A stretch of 64,000 nt of DNA from positions 1,054,001-1,118,000 of the forward strand of contig NZ_WMEU01000001.1 of assembly GCF_009856295.1 (NCBI RefSeq), given 5' to 3'. The stretch is from Pontibacillus yanchengensis (GTDB lineage Bacteria; Bacillota; Bacilli; Bacillales; BH030062). The notes beneath the pieces were generated by a model that had not been told where the DNA came from, made no database searches, and saw nothing but the letters and a program-made list of their open reading frames with translations. The position numbers and the translations under genes are program-made. Of the stretch, positions 45,564 through 56,051 are shown piece by piece (position 1 is the stretch's first letter; every line of letters begins with the position of its first letter).

Positions 45564-47093
45564 ATGTGGGAATGGATTAGACTAACTAATAACAAGAAGA
45601 AACCAACACAATCCAAACACGGGAGTCATCCCCCTAAAAATATGGAAGAAAGCATCCCTGCTTTAATAAACAGGATGGAACAGTCAAAAGACTTTATCAA
45701 ATGGACGATAGAAGGTCCAACTTCCTGTATTCTTTCCTACTATACGACCCTGGTGGACAGCAAGATTGTCAATCGACATATTTTACCCACCATCAAGGAA
45801 GAAAAAAGAAGCAGTTTAGATGAATTACAGAGTTACCTTCCTCTCGAAAAAATGATTATGACAGACGATCCAGAAAAAATAAAAAATTATTTATTACAAG
45901 GATTTGTTTTCATTCAAATGGAAGAAAGACATTCTCAAGGCCTACTTATCCCTGCGAGCAAAAGAGAAGGTCGGAAAATAAGCATCCCGGAAGTAGAATT
46001 CAGTGTAGTCGGTCCTAAAGAAGCCTTTGTTGAGTCAATTGACACAAACATTAACCTCGTACGCAAAAGAATCACTAAAACCCAACTCACCATTGAAGAA
46101 GTGAGTGTTGGTTCTTATACCGAAACACGTATTGCTATTCTATATATAGATGAAATAGCTGATAAGGAAAATGTTCAAACCGTCCTGCAACGATTACATA
46201 ACATTAATTATGATCAAGTGATTGACAGTTCTTTCATCTCCCAGATGATTTCCGATAACTCGAATTCCCCCTTTCCTCTGTTTTTAGATACCGAACGACC
46301 TGATCGAACAGTTGAGGCATTAATAGAAGGGAAAATCTCTATTATTGTAGATGGATCCCCTCATTCTATTATTGCCCCTTCGACTTTCACTGAATTTCTG
46401 TCATCATCAGATGACTATTTTATACCATGGCCATTAGCATCTACCTTTCGACTCATCCGTCTATTTGCCGTTTTATTCTCGGTGCTTATAACGTCATTAT
46501 ATGTTGCTGTTTTGACTCATCATGTGGAAATGATACCAGATCAATTGATGGCAACAATTGTTACTTCGCGGGCAAATATTCCGTTTCCGCCTATTTTGGA
46601 AGTGATTATATTGGAATTTGCAATAGAACTGCTACGCGAAGCTGGTGCAAGACTACCTTCTAAAATTGGCCAAACGATTGGTATTGTAGGAGGAATCGTA
46701 ATTGGAACTGCAGCTGTAGATGCAGGGCTTACCAGTAATGTGTTGTTGATTTTAGTGGCTTTAGGAGCACTCGCTTCCTTTACTACTCCTGTTTATCAAT
46801 TTAGTAACACAATTCGTTTAATACGTTTCCCTTTTATTATTGGAGCACAAATATGGGGAGTATTGGGTATTGGGATTATTTCAGCTTTTTTAATAGGTCA
46901 CCTTATACAATTGAAATCGATTGGTAGACCTTTTCTTGCACCTCTGTATCCAACTAGGTTAAAAGATCTAAAGGACGCTTTTATTCGATTACCATTTAAC
47001 AAACAGTATACAAGACCTTTCGAGGTAAGACCTACTGATCCTACAAGATTTAATAAAAGTCTGGCGGATGAAAAGAGGGATATTGATGAGTAA
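45564..47093 (+). CDS. gerKA: Spore germinant receptor A subunit
   Basis: A 509-residue GerA-family protein. A soluble N-terminal domain (about 1-290, with HPPKNMEESIPALINRMEQS and IDEIADKENVQTVLQRL) precedes four or five membrane segments (from about 295), including RANIPFPPILEVIILEFAIELLREAGARLP as the family signature. It sits in the inner spore membrane with B and C subunits. The gene overlaps the B gene by eight bases. GerK is a loose symbol; the nutrient recognised is unknown. ATG follows AAGGAGAC. Confidence 0.93.
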   Translation: MWEWIRLTNNKKKPTQSKHGSHPPKNMEESIPALINRMEQSKDFIKWTIEGPTSCILSYYTTLVDSKIVNRHILPTIKEEKRSSLDELQSYLPLEKMIMTDDPEKIKNYLLQGFVFIQMEERHSQGLLIPASKREGRKISIPEVEFSVVGPKEAFVESIDTNINLVRKRITKTQLTIEEVSVGSYTETRIAILYIDEIADKENVQTVLQRLHNINYDQVIDSSFISQMISDNSNSPFPLFLDTERPDRTVEALIEGKISIIVDGSPHSIIAPSTFTEFLSSSDDYFIPWPLASTFRLIRLFAVLFSVLITSLYVAVLTHHVEMIPDQLMATIVTSRANIPFPPILEVIILEFAIELLREAGARLPSKIGQTIGIVGGIVIGTAAVDAGLTSNVLLILVALGALASFTTPVYQFSNTIRLIRFPFIIGAQIWGVLGIGIISAFLIGHLIQLKSIGRPFLAPLYPTRLKDLKDAFIRLPFNKQYTRPFEVRPTDPTRFNKSLADEKRDIDE

Positions 47094-48192
47094 TAAGAAA
47101 GTGTCAATTTCCGAATCATCGATGGTTTCCCCTATATTTGTGTTTTTTTTGATTCATGCTATGCAAGTAGGAGTGGGAATCCTAGGATTTGAAAAGCATA
47201 TTGTTCAAAAAGTAGGGTATGATGGATGGATTTCCCTTATTATATCAGGACTTCTCGTTCATATTATTTTATGGATGATTTATTCTATTCTAAACAACAA
47301 CTCCCATAATGATATTGTAACTGTTCATAGGAAGATGTTCGGTCGATATATTGGCCATTTTGTAAGTATGCTATTTAGTCTTTACTTCCTCCTCCTAACT
47401 TTAGAAGTAATGAGAACCTATATAGAAGTAGTGCAAGTGTGGATTTTTCCTCAATTGAATATCTGGTTTTTCACGTTAGTTTTTATCCTGTTAATTTACT
47501 ACTTAGTTTCAGGAGGAATTAGAACGATAACAGGAATAGCCGTCATTAGTGTGATGATAGGCATCCCTCTTATTCTCCTTAAAATTTTTCCTGTGCAAAC
47601 TGGAGATATCGTTGCTACCTATCCAAGCGTTAAACATAACGTGTCTGATTTACTTCTAGGTGTTGAGCCTAGTTTGCTAAGTTTCCTGGGAGTTGAATTA
47701 CTATTTGTATATTATCCCTTCCTTAAGCATGCTCGCTCTTCTCAAAAGTGGGCTCAATTCGGGGCCTTTTTCACTCTCTTGGTCTACCTGATATCTATGA
47801 TCATTTCGTTTATGTACTTCAGTGAGGAGCAAATAAAAATTGTTACATGGCCAACTCTAGACTTATGGAAGATCGTTGATTTTCCATTTTTAGAACGCTT
47901 TGAATATATAGGGATTGCTGTGTGGTTGTTTGTTGTATTGCCTAATTGTTGCTTAGCTCTTTGGGGTGCCACTCGTATTCCAAAAAGAATATTTCATATA
48001 AAACAGAAATATGTTTTAGCAGCCTTTTGTTTAGTACTTTATTTAAGCACTTGCTTACTTAACGAGTTAATTGAAGTTAATCATCTTAATGATATTACCA
48101 ATCGTATAGGAGTATATGTCTTAATGTACATTCCGATTTTATGGGTCCTGAAATTAATTTTTTATAAAGTGAGGAATAATTATGAAAGGTAG
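47086..48192 (+). CDS. gerKB: Spore germinant receptor B subunit
   Basis: A 368-residue protein of the GerB family (APC-like, ten hydrophobic segments), the presumed nutrient-binding membrane subunit. I take ATG at 47086, which overlaps the A-subunit stop; 47068 would add six residues. It overlaps the C gene by 11 bases. ISESSMVSPIFVFFLIHAMQVGVGIL is the usual opening of the family. Confidence 0.92.
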   Translation: MSNKKVSISESSMVSPIFVFFLIHAMQVGVGILGFEKHIVQKVGYDGWISLIISGLLVHIILWMIYSILNNNSHNDIVTVHRKMFGRYIGHFVSMLFSLYFLLLTLEVMRTYIEVVQVWIFPQLNIWFFTLVFILLIYYLVSGGIRTITGIAVISVMIGIPLILLKIFPVQTGDIVATYPSVKHNVSDLLLGVEPSLLSFLGVELLFVYYPFLKHARSSQKWAQFGAFFTLLVYLISMIISFMYFSEEQIKIVTWPTLDLWKIVDFPFLERFEYIGIAVWLFVVLPNCCLALWGATRIPKRIFHIKQKYVLAAFCLVLYLSTCLLNELIEVNHLNDITNRIGVYVLMYIPILWVLKLIFYKVRNNYER

Positions 48193-49273
48193 GTTTTCCT
48201 TCATTTTTATAAGTTTTCTTATACTAGCTGGCTGTCAACAAAACTATAGTGTAGAAGATAGGGTATTAGTAATTCTTTCAGGTTTTGACTATGTAGATGA
48301 TCAAACAATTAAAGGAACCGTAGCTATACCACAAATAATTAGGAGAGAAAAGACTCAAGAATTTTCAAATGAAGTATCGATTACAGAAACTGCATCTTCT
48401 ATTAAAGAATTGTTATTAAAAATGCAACATAAAACTTCCAAACCAATTTCTAACGGGAAATTGAAAGTATCTCTCTATGGGGAAAAACTTGCAAAAGAAG
48501 GGATTTTGAACTACGTCGAATATCTAAGTAGGGATCCTGTAATTGGTCGCAATATTTCACTCTGTATAGTAAATGGCGAAGCTGAGAATTTAATTAAAGG
48601 ACCATATAATAATAGAGAAGGGACAACCGCAGAATATATAGGTAAACTGATTGGACAAAATATCCAGAGAGGAAACTTCCCGAATTCAAATTTACATTTA
48701 TTCTTAAAACATCATTATGCCGTAGGGATAGACCCCATTCTTCCTGTTCTAAAAAAAGAAAATAATGATGTGGTCCTAAAGGGGATAGGAATTCTAAAAG
48801 ATGGTGTCTTAGTACACACAGTTCCATATTCTGAAGGTTTTTTCTTTAAGGTATTAAAAGATAGAGCAAGCTTCGGTATATTAACTATGCCCTACCAAGA
48901 TCAAAATGTGGTTTTAGAAAATGTAGTTTCCAAAGTTACTTATCATACCTCGGGAGATGCAAGTAATCCAAAGTTTAACATTGAAGTAAAGGTAAAGGGT
49001 TATCTAAATGAGGTTGCTAATATGAATGTCGCTGTAACCCCCAAGATGATCGAAGATATTGAATCAAAAATGATAACATTTTCAAAAGAAAAAGGTCTTG
49101 AGCTAATTAACCAATTTAAAGAAAAGGATATAGACCCCTTTGGGTTTGGATATATATTGAAGAATCGTTTTCCGAATTTCACGTTAGAGAAATGGAAAAC
49201 ACAATATCCGGATGTTCCAATCAGCATTGATTTTAAAATAGACATCACTCATAAAGGGATAAGAGATGGATAA
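48182..49273 (+). CDS. gerKC: Spore germinant receptor C subunit lipoprotein
   Basis: A 363-residue lipoprotein. The signal ends in the lipobox LAGC at about residue 18, followed by the GerC fold (KGTVAIPQII, SKPISNGKLKVSLYG, ITHKGIRDG near the end). It is anchored on the outer face of the inner spore membrane beside A and B. It is last in the operon. Confidence 0.92.
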   Translation: MKGRFSFIFISFLILAGCQQNYSVEDRVLVILSGFDYVDDQTIKGTVAIPQIIRREKTQEFSNEVSITETASSIKELLLKMQHKTSKPISNGKLKVSLYGEKLAKEGILNYVEYLSRDPVIGRNISLCIVNGEAENLIKGPYNNREGTTAEYIGKLIGQNIQRGNFPNSNLHLFLKHHYAVGIDPILPVLKKENNDVVLKGIGILKDGVLVHTVPYSEGFFFKVLKDRASFGILTMPYQDQNVVLENVVSKVTYHTSGDASNPKFNIEVKVKGYLNEVANMNVAVTPKMIEDIESKMITFSKEKGLELINQFKEKDIDPFGFGYILKNRFPNFTLEKWKTQYPDVPISIDFKIDITHKGIRDG

Positions 49274-49292
49274 GAATTTTTCAACATTATGG

Positions 49293-49321
49293 AATGACGG
49301 AATTGGATAATTTCCGTCATT
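49293..49321 (+). terminator. Hairpin after the germination operon
   Basis: AATGACGGAA pairs with TTCCGTCATT around nine bases, 20 bases beyond the gerKC stop. There is no clear T-run, so its strength is uncertain. Confidence 0.55.
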
Positions 49322-49470
49322 AATAAAGGACCTTATTCTTCGGGGCTCCAATCCACTCTTTATTTACGTCGTACACCGCTACACGATACTGACTCCCAGT
49401 AATAAACCAACTCTCATCAGATGTGAGTATGGTCCTCAGGGTTAAATTCTTTTTCTATGGGATGCATCAT
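49320..49470 (-). pseudogene. C-terminal gene remnant with frameshift
   Basis: On the minus strand, one frame reads MMHPIEKEFNPEDHTHI and stops; the frame beside it reads SDESWFITGSQYRVAVYDVN, then KEWIGAPKNKVLY and a stop at 49320. Joined by one frameshift they give a protein-like end of about 50 residues. I do not recognise it. It occupies half of the 330-base gap before the aminotransferase. Confidence 0.4.
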
Positions 49471-49602
49471 GCGGGTGATATGTCAGTAGTAAACTATTGT
49501 AATTCTCCACTATCTCTACTATAATAACTAAACATTTAGAAATTAGAAACAAATTACGAGAAGGTTTTTCAACGCTAAACATTTTATAGAAGAGGTGCTG
49601 TC

Positions 49603-50685
49603 ATGAGTCAACATATATCATTCGTACAAAGAGAAGAGTTAAAGAACAAACCTGCATCTGATGCTTTAGGGTTTGGAGTTCATTACACTGACCACATGTT
49701 TGTGATGGATTATGAGGAAGAACAAGGATGGCATGATCCGAGAATTGTTCCGTATGGCCCTCTTACTATGGACCCAGCAGCTATGGTGTTTCACTATGGA
49801 CAAGCGATATTCGAAGGTTTGAAGGCATATACGACACCAGAGGGTACAGTTCAACTATTTCGTCCAGATCGAAATATGAAGCGATTTAACCAGTCATGCG
49901 AGCGTCTTCACATCCCTAAGATCGATGAGGATTTCTTGTTAAACGCGATCCAACAATTGCTTTTAACGGATAAAGATTGGATTCCGAATCAGGAAGGTAC
50001 CTCCTTATATATTCGTCCCTATGTGTTCGCGACAGAGCCTTTTATTGGAGTCCGTCCTTCCAAACAATATAAATTACTCGTGATTCTTTCTCCTGTAGGA
50101 TCTTATTATGGGGATCAACTTAGCCCTGTGCCAATCTACGTTGAGGAAAAATATATCCGAGCTTCCGTTGGAGGAGTTGGCGAAGTGAAAACAGCAGGAA
50201 ATTATGCTGCTAGTATGAAAGCACAGAAAGAAGCTGAAGCAAAAGGCTACTCCCAAATCCTCTGGCTTGATTCCAAAGAAAATAAATATGTAGAAGAAGT
50301 CGGTAGTATGAACATCTTCTTTAAAATCAACGGAGAAGTCGTAACCCCTGCATTAAGTGGAAGTATCTTAAATGGAGTGACACGTAATTCCGTAATCGAA
50401 CTACTCAACCATTGGGGTATCCCGGTTCGAGAAGAGAAGATTTCCATCCAAGAAATTTTTGATGCTCATGAACGTGGTGAATTAGAGGAAGTATTCGGTG
50501 CTGGTACAGCCGTTGTTATTTCTCCAGTTGGAGAATTAACATGGAATGACCAAACTATTCAGGTAAACGATAAAAACATCGGCTCATTATCCCAACGTCT
50601 TTATGACACCATTACAGGAATTCAATTTGGCAAGATAGAAGATGAATTCAACTGGACTGTTCAAGTGGATGAAGTAAAGGTATAA
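49603..50685 (+). CDS. ilvE: Branched-chain amino acid aminotransferase
   Basis: A 360-residue class IV PLP aminotransferase. PLP-binding Lys196 is in GEVKTAGNYAAS, and the fold-IV motifs FEGLKAY (70-76), EVGSMNIFF and SILNGVTRNSV are present. It transfers amino groups between Leu/Ile/Val and 2-oxoglutarate. Length and motifs match the YbgE/YwaA-type BCAT. It is a single-gene unit with a terminator behind it. I saw no T-box leader in the upstream gap. Confidence 0.95.
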   Translation: MSQHISFVQREELKNKPASDALGFGVHYTDHMFVMDYEEEQGWHDPRIVPYGPLTMDPAAMVFHYGQAIFEGLKAYTTPEGTVQLFRPDRNMKRFNQSCERLHIPKIDEDFLLNAIQQLLLTDKDWIPNQEGTSLYIRPYVFATEPFIGVRPSKQYKLLVILSPVGSYYGDQLSPVPIYVEEKYIRASVGGVGEVKTAGNYAASMKAQKEAEAKGYSQILWLDSKENKYVEEVGSMNIFFKINGEVVTPALSGSILNGVTRNSVIELLNHWGIPVREEKISIQEIFDAHERGELEEVFGAGTAVVISPVGELTWNDQTIQVNDKNIGSLSQRLYDTITGIQFGKIEDEFNWTVQVDEVKV

Positions 50686-50689
50686 TCTT

Positions 50690-50732
50690 AAAACAAGAGC
50701 TCCCTACCAATTGGTGAGGGAGCTCTTGTTTT
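50690..50732. terminator. Bidirectional terminator between ilvE and selO
   Basis: AAACAAGAGCTCCCT and its exact reverse complement flank an 11-base loop, with A/T tails on both sides. It serves the convergent genes. Confidence 0.9.
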
Positions 50733-50742
50733 ATAACTCTTA

Positions 50743-52209
50743 TTAAGTTCCACAAAACGTTTGGTAAGGACCTCTTGATGGGTCAGGCCATGTAGCATAT
50801 TCTTCTTGTTCCTCTGAGTACTCATAAGGATTAGAAAGAACGTTCATTAACCGCTCCATCACACCATAGTCATCTTTGTTGACTGCAGCTTGAAGCGCTT
50901 CTTCTACGCGGTGGTTCCTTGGGATAACTGCAGGGTTAGCGTTTTTCATCACTTCATAAATAGACGCATTCGTTTCTTCCTGTCTAGCCACTCTCTCTTG
51001 CCATTGTTTATACCAGTTCGTAAACTCTTCTGTACCATACATAGGCGTATCCTCTACTTTCTTGAGTGTTAAAGCGCGAAATGTATTGGTGAAATCAGCA
51101 CGATTCGTTTTCATAATGTCGAGAAGGTTATCAATTAACTCTCTGTCTTGCTTTTCTTCATTTAAGAGGCCTAGTTTCTTTCTCATTCCTATAAGCCAAT
51201 GACTATAATAGATTTTCTCAAAATGAGCTAGAGCTTCTTTGGCTAGTTCGACACCTTCCTCTTGATCTGCATGGAATAATGGCAATAACGCCTCAGCAAA
51301 GCGTGCGAGGTTCCATTGACCAATGGCTGGTTGGTTTTGATAAGCATAGCGACCTTGCGTATCAATAGAACTGAAGACGGTTTTCGGGTCAAATTCATCC
51401 ATAAAGGCACACGGACCATAATCAATTGTTTCCCCACTGATTGTCATGTTATCCGTATTCATAACCCCATGGATAAAGCCAACCAGTTGCCATTTAGCGA
51501 TGAGTGCAGCCTGTTGTTCGATGACTTTTTTATAAAGTGAAAGGTATGGATTCTCATCCTCTTTCACCTCTGGGTAATGACGATGGATGGCGTAATCAGC
51601 GAGTGTCTTGAGATCTTCTTTACTGCCCCATTCTGACACGTATTCAAACGTCCCGACACGCAGATGACTTGCTGCAACGCGGGTAAGTACAGCACCAGGT
51701 AGCTCTCTTTCACGCCTCACAGATTCCCCTGTTTTCACTACAGAAAGACTACGATTAGTTGGAATGCCGAGACCATGCATAGCTTCACTGATGATGTATT
51801 CTCGTAACATCGGTCCAAGTGTCGCACGGCCATCGCCTGCACGAGAATATGGTGTCGTTCCTGATCCTTTCAGCTGAATATCGAGCGTTTCCTCTGAAGA
51901 GGTCATATGCTCCCCAAGTAACACAGCTCTACCGTCCCCTAACATCGTAAAGCCTCCGAACTGATGCCCGGCATAAGCCATTGCAATCGGCAACGCACCT
52001 TCAGGGAGTTGGTTCCCACTCAATATATCAATACCTTCTTGGCTTTGTAGCCTCTTACCATCTAGACCTAAAGATTGTGCCAACTCTTCATTAAACACAA
52101 CCATCTCCGGAGAACGTACAGGAGTAGGGTCCACCCTTTCAAAAAACATGTCCGGCAGACGAGTATAACTATGATCGAAGTTCCATCCCATTTCATTATT
52201 CGTTGTCAT
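50743..52209 (-). CDS. selO: Protein adenylyltransferase SelO/YdiU family
   Basis: A 488-residue pseudokinase-type AMPylase. [34 protein letters not shown] and the metal site HGVMNTDNM...DYGPCAF match the family. SelO transfers AMP from ATP to proteins and is linked to redox stress. The C-terminus ends TFCGT, so a Cys stands where some relatives have selenocysteine. It is monocistronic. ATG follows AAAGGTGAT. Confidence 0.94.
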   Translation of the reverse strand: MTTNNEMGWNFDHSYTRLPDMFFERVDPTPVRSPEMVVFNEELAQSLGLDGKRLQSQEGIDILSGNQLPEGALPIAMAYAGHQFGGFTMLGDGRAVLLGEHMTSSEETLDIQLKGSGTTPYSRAGDGRATLGPMLREYIISEAMHGLGIPTNRSLSVVKTGESVRRERELPGAVLTRVAASHLRVGTFEYVSEWGSKEDLKTLADYAIHRHYPEVKEDENPYLSLYKKVIEQQAALIAKWQLVGFIHGVMNTDNMTISGETIDYGPCAFMDEFDPKTVFSSIDTQGRYAYQNQPAIGQWNLARFAEALLPLFHADQEEGVELAKEALAHFEKIYYSHWLIGMRKKLGLLNEEKQDRELIDNLLDIMKTNRADFTNTFRALTLKKVEDTPMYGTEEFTNWYKQWQERVARQEETNASIYEVMKNANPAVIPRNHRVEEALQAAVNKDDYGVMERLMNVLSNPYEYSEEQEEYATWPDPSRGPYQTFCGT

Positions 52210-52558
52210 ACAATCACCTTTATTTCATTAATATTTTTTTATCATTTAGTCTTCTACAAAAAACAAAACTCACACAAGCTTCTATGGAAAAATTGTGTTC
52301 ACTTGTACTTTCTTTCTTCTATGATTACATGTGAAAGCGGAGTTTTAAAAGATTTCGCTTATTTTATTAAGGAATTTCACCTATTATTAGCTGCTATGTA
52401 CCCTCATTATAATCGTTTCATAGAGTTTTTTACTTTTTAGAATTATAACGGACTAAACCAGATGATATCTATAGAGAAAGTAGAAATAAGATTACTTAAC
52501 TCCATGTATCTCTTAAGAAATATAGTGGGTAAAGGGGGGGGGTGCTCCATTTTTTTAC
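52210..52558. other. Intergenic gap with a G9 run
   Basis: The left edge carries the selO promoter region. A run of nine G lies at 52534-52542 near the 3' end of the lipoprotein gene. A 39-codon plus-strand ORF (52321-52440) has no ribosome site and I do not call it. Confidence 0.45.
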
Positions 52559-52924
52559 TTAATTTTGTATTATTTTTATTTTATCGGCTCCTAGACCTGG
52601 TGGATTGGTTTCTGTATGTATTTGGTTTTGGTCATATCTCACCCTAACTGATTGTCCTACTTTATATTGGTTTTGATTTTCAATGGTGAACCAAGAGCCA
52701 TCATTTTCTCTAGCTATCCGTAATGACTCATCGTAATTTGCAGTTTCTAATATTTCTTTTTCGATATCAGGTATTACTAATACTCTTTGATAAACCTCTT
52801 TGGTTTCTACATATGCTACTGTACCTTTAACCTCGGCAATCTTCGTTTTTCTACTTAATTCCTCACTGTTGTCTGTGCACCCTATCAACATGGCCCCCAT
52901 CATCAACACATGTAATCTTTTCAT
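52559..52924 (-). CDS. DUF3221-like small lipoprotein
   Basis: A 121-residue lipoprotein. The signal has a lipobox LIGC at about residue 16. The mature part resembles the YobA/DUF3221 pattern: a GTVAYVE start, a RVLVIPD strand, YKVGQSVRVRYD and a C-terminal PPGLGADKIKII. These are small OB-like secreted proteins without known activity. ATG follows TGGAGTGA. It has no operon partner. Confidence 0.75.
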   Translation of the reverse strand: MKRLHVLMMGAMLIGCTDNSEELSRKTKIAEVKGTVAYVETKEVYQRVLVIPDIEKEILETANYDESLRIARENDGSWFTIENQNQYKVGQSVRVRYDQNQIHTETNPPGLGADKIKIIQN

Positions 52925-53100
52925 GTAATCACTCCATTTAATTGTAAACTTAAATTTTTCATGAAAGAAATGGTTGCGACGTGCCAGTTCTTAGAAGAAA
53001 GATCAAGTTAGTAACCGCAAAGTTTGACTATAAACACTTCTGAAAAAGATAACAGAAAGATTAAATTAATTGCCGTTTTAATCAATATGTGCTTCAAACA

Positions 53101-53139
53101 TAACAAACCGCCATATCAACGATAATGGCGGTTTGTTGC
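53101..53139 (-). terminator. Hairpin downstream of tRNA-Val
   Basis: AACAAACCGCCAT and its reverse complement flank a ten-base loop nine bases past the tRNA end. The T-run is weak, but the stem is strong. Confidence 0.7.
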
Positions 53140-53147
53140 TTCGTTAA

Positions 53148-53220
53148 TGATTCCGATTGGGCTCGAACCAACGACCTCATGCCTGTCAAGCATGCGCTCT
53201 CCCAACTGAGCTACGGAATC
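53148..53220 (-). tRNA. tRNA-Val (GAC)
   Basis: A 73-base cloverleaf on the minus strand. The acceptor GATTCCG pairs with CGGAATC, the D arm is GCTCAGTTGGGAGAGC, the anticodon stem-loop is CATGC-TTGACAG-GCATG giving anticodon GAC, and the T arm contains GGTTCGAGCCC. It agrees closely with the Bacillus tRNA-Val(GAC) I remember. The 3' CCA is not encoded, so it must be added by the CCA enzyme. It stands alone. Confidence 0.95.
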
Positions 53221-53307
53221 GTGTGGGAATATGTTTTGCAGTATTCTTTTTGACATCTTTTAATATACCGCTTTCCTCCCACTATGTCAACGTTTTCTGG
53301 TGAATTT

Positions 53308-54408
53308 TCACGTGTGTACTGGATGAGGTTGGTTCTCTGGTACAGGAGCTGGTTTTGCTTTTGGCCTATTTATCTTCCCTACAATAAACTGACCGAATGG
53401 TAAATACGAAATCAGGTAACTTATCAAAATGGAACCTACTGTCCCTGCTAGGAATAAGATAACTACATACAAGCCCATATTAATGTATATTGGTATATCT
53501 TTTAAGTAGCGTGTCGCATTATACATGACCAATAGATGAAGCAAGTAAATACTATACGAATAGCTGCTCACAATCATAACGATTCTAGGCATTACTTTGA
53601 TCCTTTTGGCCATTAGATATAGCGCAAAAAATACAAACACTGTATAAAGCAAAATATCTGGCCTTTTGGATGAGACTAACCGAATGGAATCAGTATATTC
53701 CATCGTTAGTGGCAGAGCTATTGTTACAACTACTCCTGTGTAGACCCATTTCTTATACTTCGTAATCATTTCAACGAACGTGTCGATATGTTTTCCAGCA
53801 TAATATCCAACTGTGAAATAGAAAATCCAGCCTACAAATGGGAGCTTGTAGTAGCTCCAAAATGTTGCTATAGGAGGGAAGTCATTGCCACTCATGAAAT
53901 TAAAAAATGATAAATAAAGTGCATTTATGATAAAGGATGCAAGGATGACCCATTTAGCTGGAAAGCGGTCAAAATACTTTTTCATTACATAGTGTAGCGC
54001 ATAAAATTGAAAAATAATTAGAACAAAATAGCCATGCCATAACCCTAACACAGCTTTATCAAAGAAGGTGTTCAGTACCTTTTGAAGCTCCCATCCATAT
54101 AAGTACCATGGATACAATGCATAAAGTAAAGCGATAGATAGGTAAGGAACAAAGATATAAAGTAGACGCTTCTTCCAAAATGATTTTGGTAGTCGATCTG
54201 GGTAGGAATAAGATAGCAAGAATTCTGATAGCATAACAAACAATGGTGTAGCATACATCATCGCCAGTTTGATCATATAAAAGCTATCAACAGTGAGTTT
54301 AGGAAGTTGGTAGTTTGATTGAGTTAGTGTCATAGAATGAATGAGTACAACAGATATACACGCAACAAAACGAATGAAGTAGATTTCAGTTATTGGTTTT
54401 CGGTTCAA
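53308..54408 (-). CDS. Acyltransferase family 3 membrane protein
   Basis: A 366-residue protein with about ten hydrophobic segments. FVACISVVLIHS near the N-terminus carries the catalytic-type His of acyltransferase 3, a family that O-acylates cell-wall or exported sugars. A TTG start follows GGAGGAAAATAA. The C-terminus is short and Pro-rich (KPAPVPENQ). No neighbours hint at the acceptor. Confidence 0.85.
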   Translation of the reverse strand: MNRKPITEIYFIRFVACISVVLIHSMTLTQSNYQLPKLTVDSFYMIKLAMMYATPLFVMLSEFLLSYSYPDRLPKSFWKKRLLYIFVPYLSIALLYALYPWYLYGWELQKVLNTFFDKAVLGLWHGYFVLIIFQFYALHYVMKKYFDRFPAKWVILASFIINALYLSFFNFMSGNDFPPIATFWSYYKLPFVGWIFYFTVGYYAGKHIDTFVEMITKYKKWVYTGVVVTIALPLTMEYTDSIRLVSSKRPDILLYTVFVFFALYLMAKRIKVMPRIVMIVSSYSYSIYLLHLLVMYNATRYLKDIPIYINMGLYVVILFLAGTVGSILISYLISYLPFGQFIVGKINRPKAKPAPVPENQPHPVHT

Positions 54409-54692
54409 TTATTTTCCTCCTCTAACAAACATCTATTATTATACAGTAGTTTAGGAGAAAAGATATATTGGACACAAAAGTTCACATAACTTTTAGAATC
54501 ACAATGATAAGGTCCTTCCATTTCGTTCTAATAAGAGTTCTACTTACCATCATAGCAGCACAGATATGCATGATAAGGGTGTTCCGGCGCCGCTCATTTT
54601 TATTTTACATGTCCATCAATTACCTTATGTATTCATGTTTCTTTAGCATTTCGGGCATAATAAATCCCAGAAACGAATAGGAGTTTTTGGTT

Positions 54693-56044
54693 ATGGAGGC
54701 ACAAACGCAGAAAGCATCATGGTTTGGTAACGTAAGAGGGGATCTATTGTCAGGCACAGTAGTAGCGTTAGCATTGGTTCCTGAAGCGATTGCTTTTTCC
54801 ATTATTGCTGGGGTAGATCCGATGGTAGGCTTGTACGCCTCTTTTATTATTTCGGTCGTCATTGCATTTGTTGGCGGACGTCCGGGGATGATTTCAGGTG
54901 CCACAGGTATCTATGGCGTTATTGATGGTGGATTTGGTCGCAGGCTATGGACTTTCCTACTTACTGGCAGCAACCATCTTAACAGGGATTCTTCAGATTG
55001 CGTTTGGTTTGCAGGTGCAGGTTGGGTGATGTATGCGATGGTGATAGGAGCGTTAGCTATTATTTATCTTTTACCTTATGTAAGTAAAGTAGTCCCTTCT
55101 GCATTAGTAGCCATCGTGGTTATCACAACGATTGCCTTACTATAAGAAACGACCATAAGTACTGTCGGGGATATGGGCGAGATTACAAGAGTATTCCCCT
55201 CCTTCGTCCTGCCAATGATACCGTTGACGATTGAAACATTTCGCATCATTTTTCCCTATGCCCTTGGCTTAGCAATTGTAGGACTTGTCGAATCATTGTT
55301 AACGAGGCAAGCATTGTCGATGATGCTACCGGCACTACTAGTAACAAAAACCAGGAATCAAAAGGCCAAGGTTTGGCTAATATTGTAACAGGGTTCTTTG
55401 GCGGCATGGCAGGATGCGCTATGATAGGCCAGTCTGTCATTAATGTACAATCTGGTGGTAGAGGGCGTTTAGCATTGTTAACTGCAGGCCTTGTCCTTAT
55501 CTTCCTGATTGTGTTCCTAGGGGATATAGTATCTCAAATTCCGATGGCCGCCTTGGTTGGCGTCATGATTATGGTATCGATTGGGACATTCGACTGGAAC
55601 TCATTGAAAACAATCACAATTGTGCCTTTTACAGACAACATTGTCATGGTGCTTACCGTCGTTACCGTTATTTTCACTCACAATCTAGCTATAGGCGTGT
55701 TAGCTGGTATCTTGTTAAGTTCAATGTTTTTTGTAAATAAAATTTCCAAAGTACATGTGAAGCGATCCATCGAAGGTAATCGCATGATTATGTATTTTCA
55801 AGGAGAACTGTTCTTTGCTTCTGTTACTGATTTAATCGATAACTTTGACTTCTCAATCGATGAAGCGCAGGAAGTCGTTCTGAATTTCAATGAAGCGCGA
55901 TTATGGGATGATTCTGCGGTCGTGGTATTAGACAAAATTGTACGTACGTTTGAGGCCAAAGGGGTTAACGCGTACGCAGTGGGATTAAGCAAGTCGAGTT
56001 CTGATTTAAATAAAAAACTAGCCAGAAAATTAAGCAGTCATTAA
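54693..56044 (+). pseudogene. Broken SulP-family anion transporter with STAS domain
   Basis: The N-terminus ([20 protein letters not shown]) and C-terminal STAS domain (about 55780-56040) are clearly SulP. I see four lesions: a frameshift near 54915-54940, after which [18 protein letters not shown] is in another frame; an internal deletion near 55010, where the FGLQV strand jumps to VMYAM; an in-frame TAA at 55143-55145; and a second frameshift near 55305 before VDDATGTTSNKNQE. The protein cannot be made whole. SulP genes often sit beside a UspA gene, as here. Sequencing error could account for single shifts but not the deletion. Confidence 0.9.
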
Positions 56045-56051
56045 AGAACAA

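Noticed and set aside
49500..49602. T-box or other riboswitch before ilvE
   Set aside because: I looked for the T-box AGGGTGGNACCGCG core and a leader hairpin and saw neither.
52321..52440. A short plus-strand ORF ending FIEFFTF
   Set aside because: No ribosome site, no recognised family and only 39 codons in AT-rich DNA.
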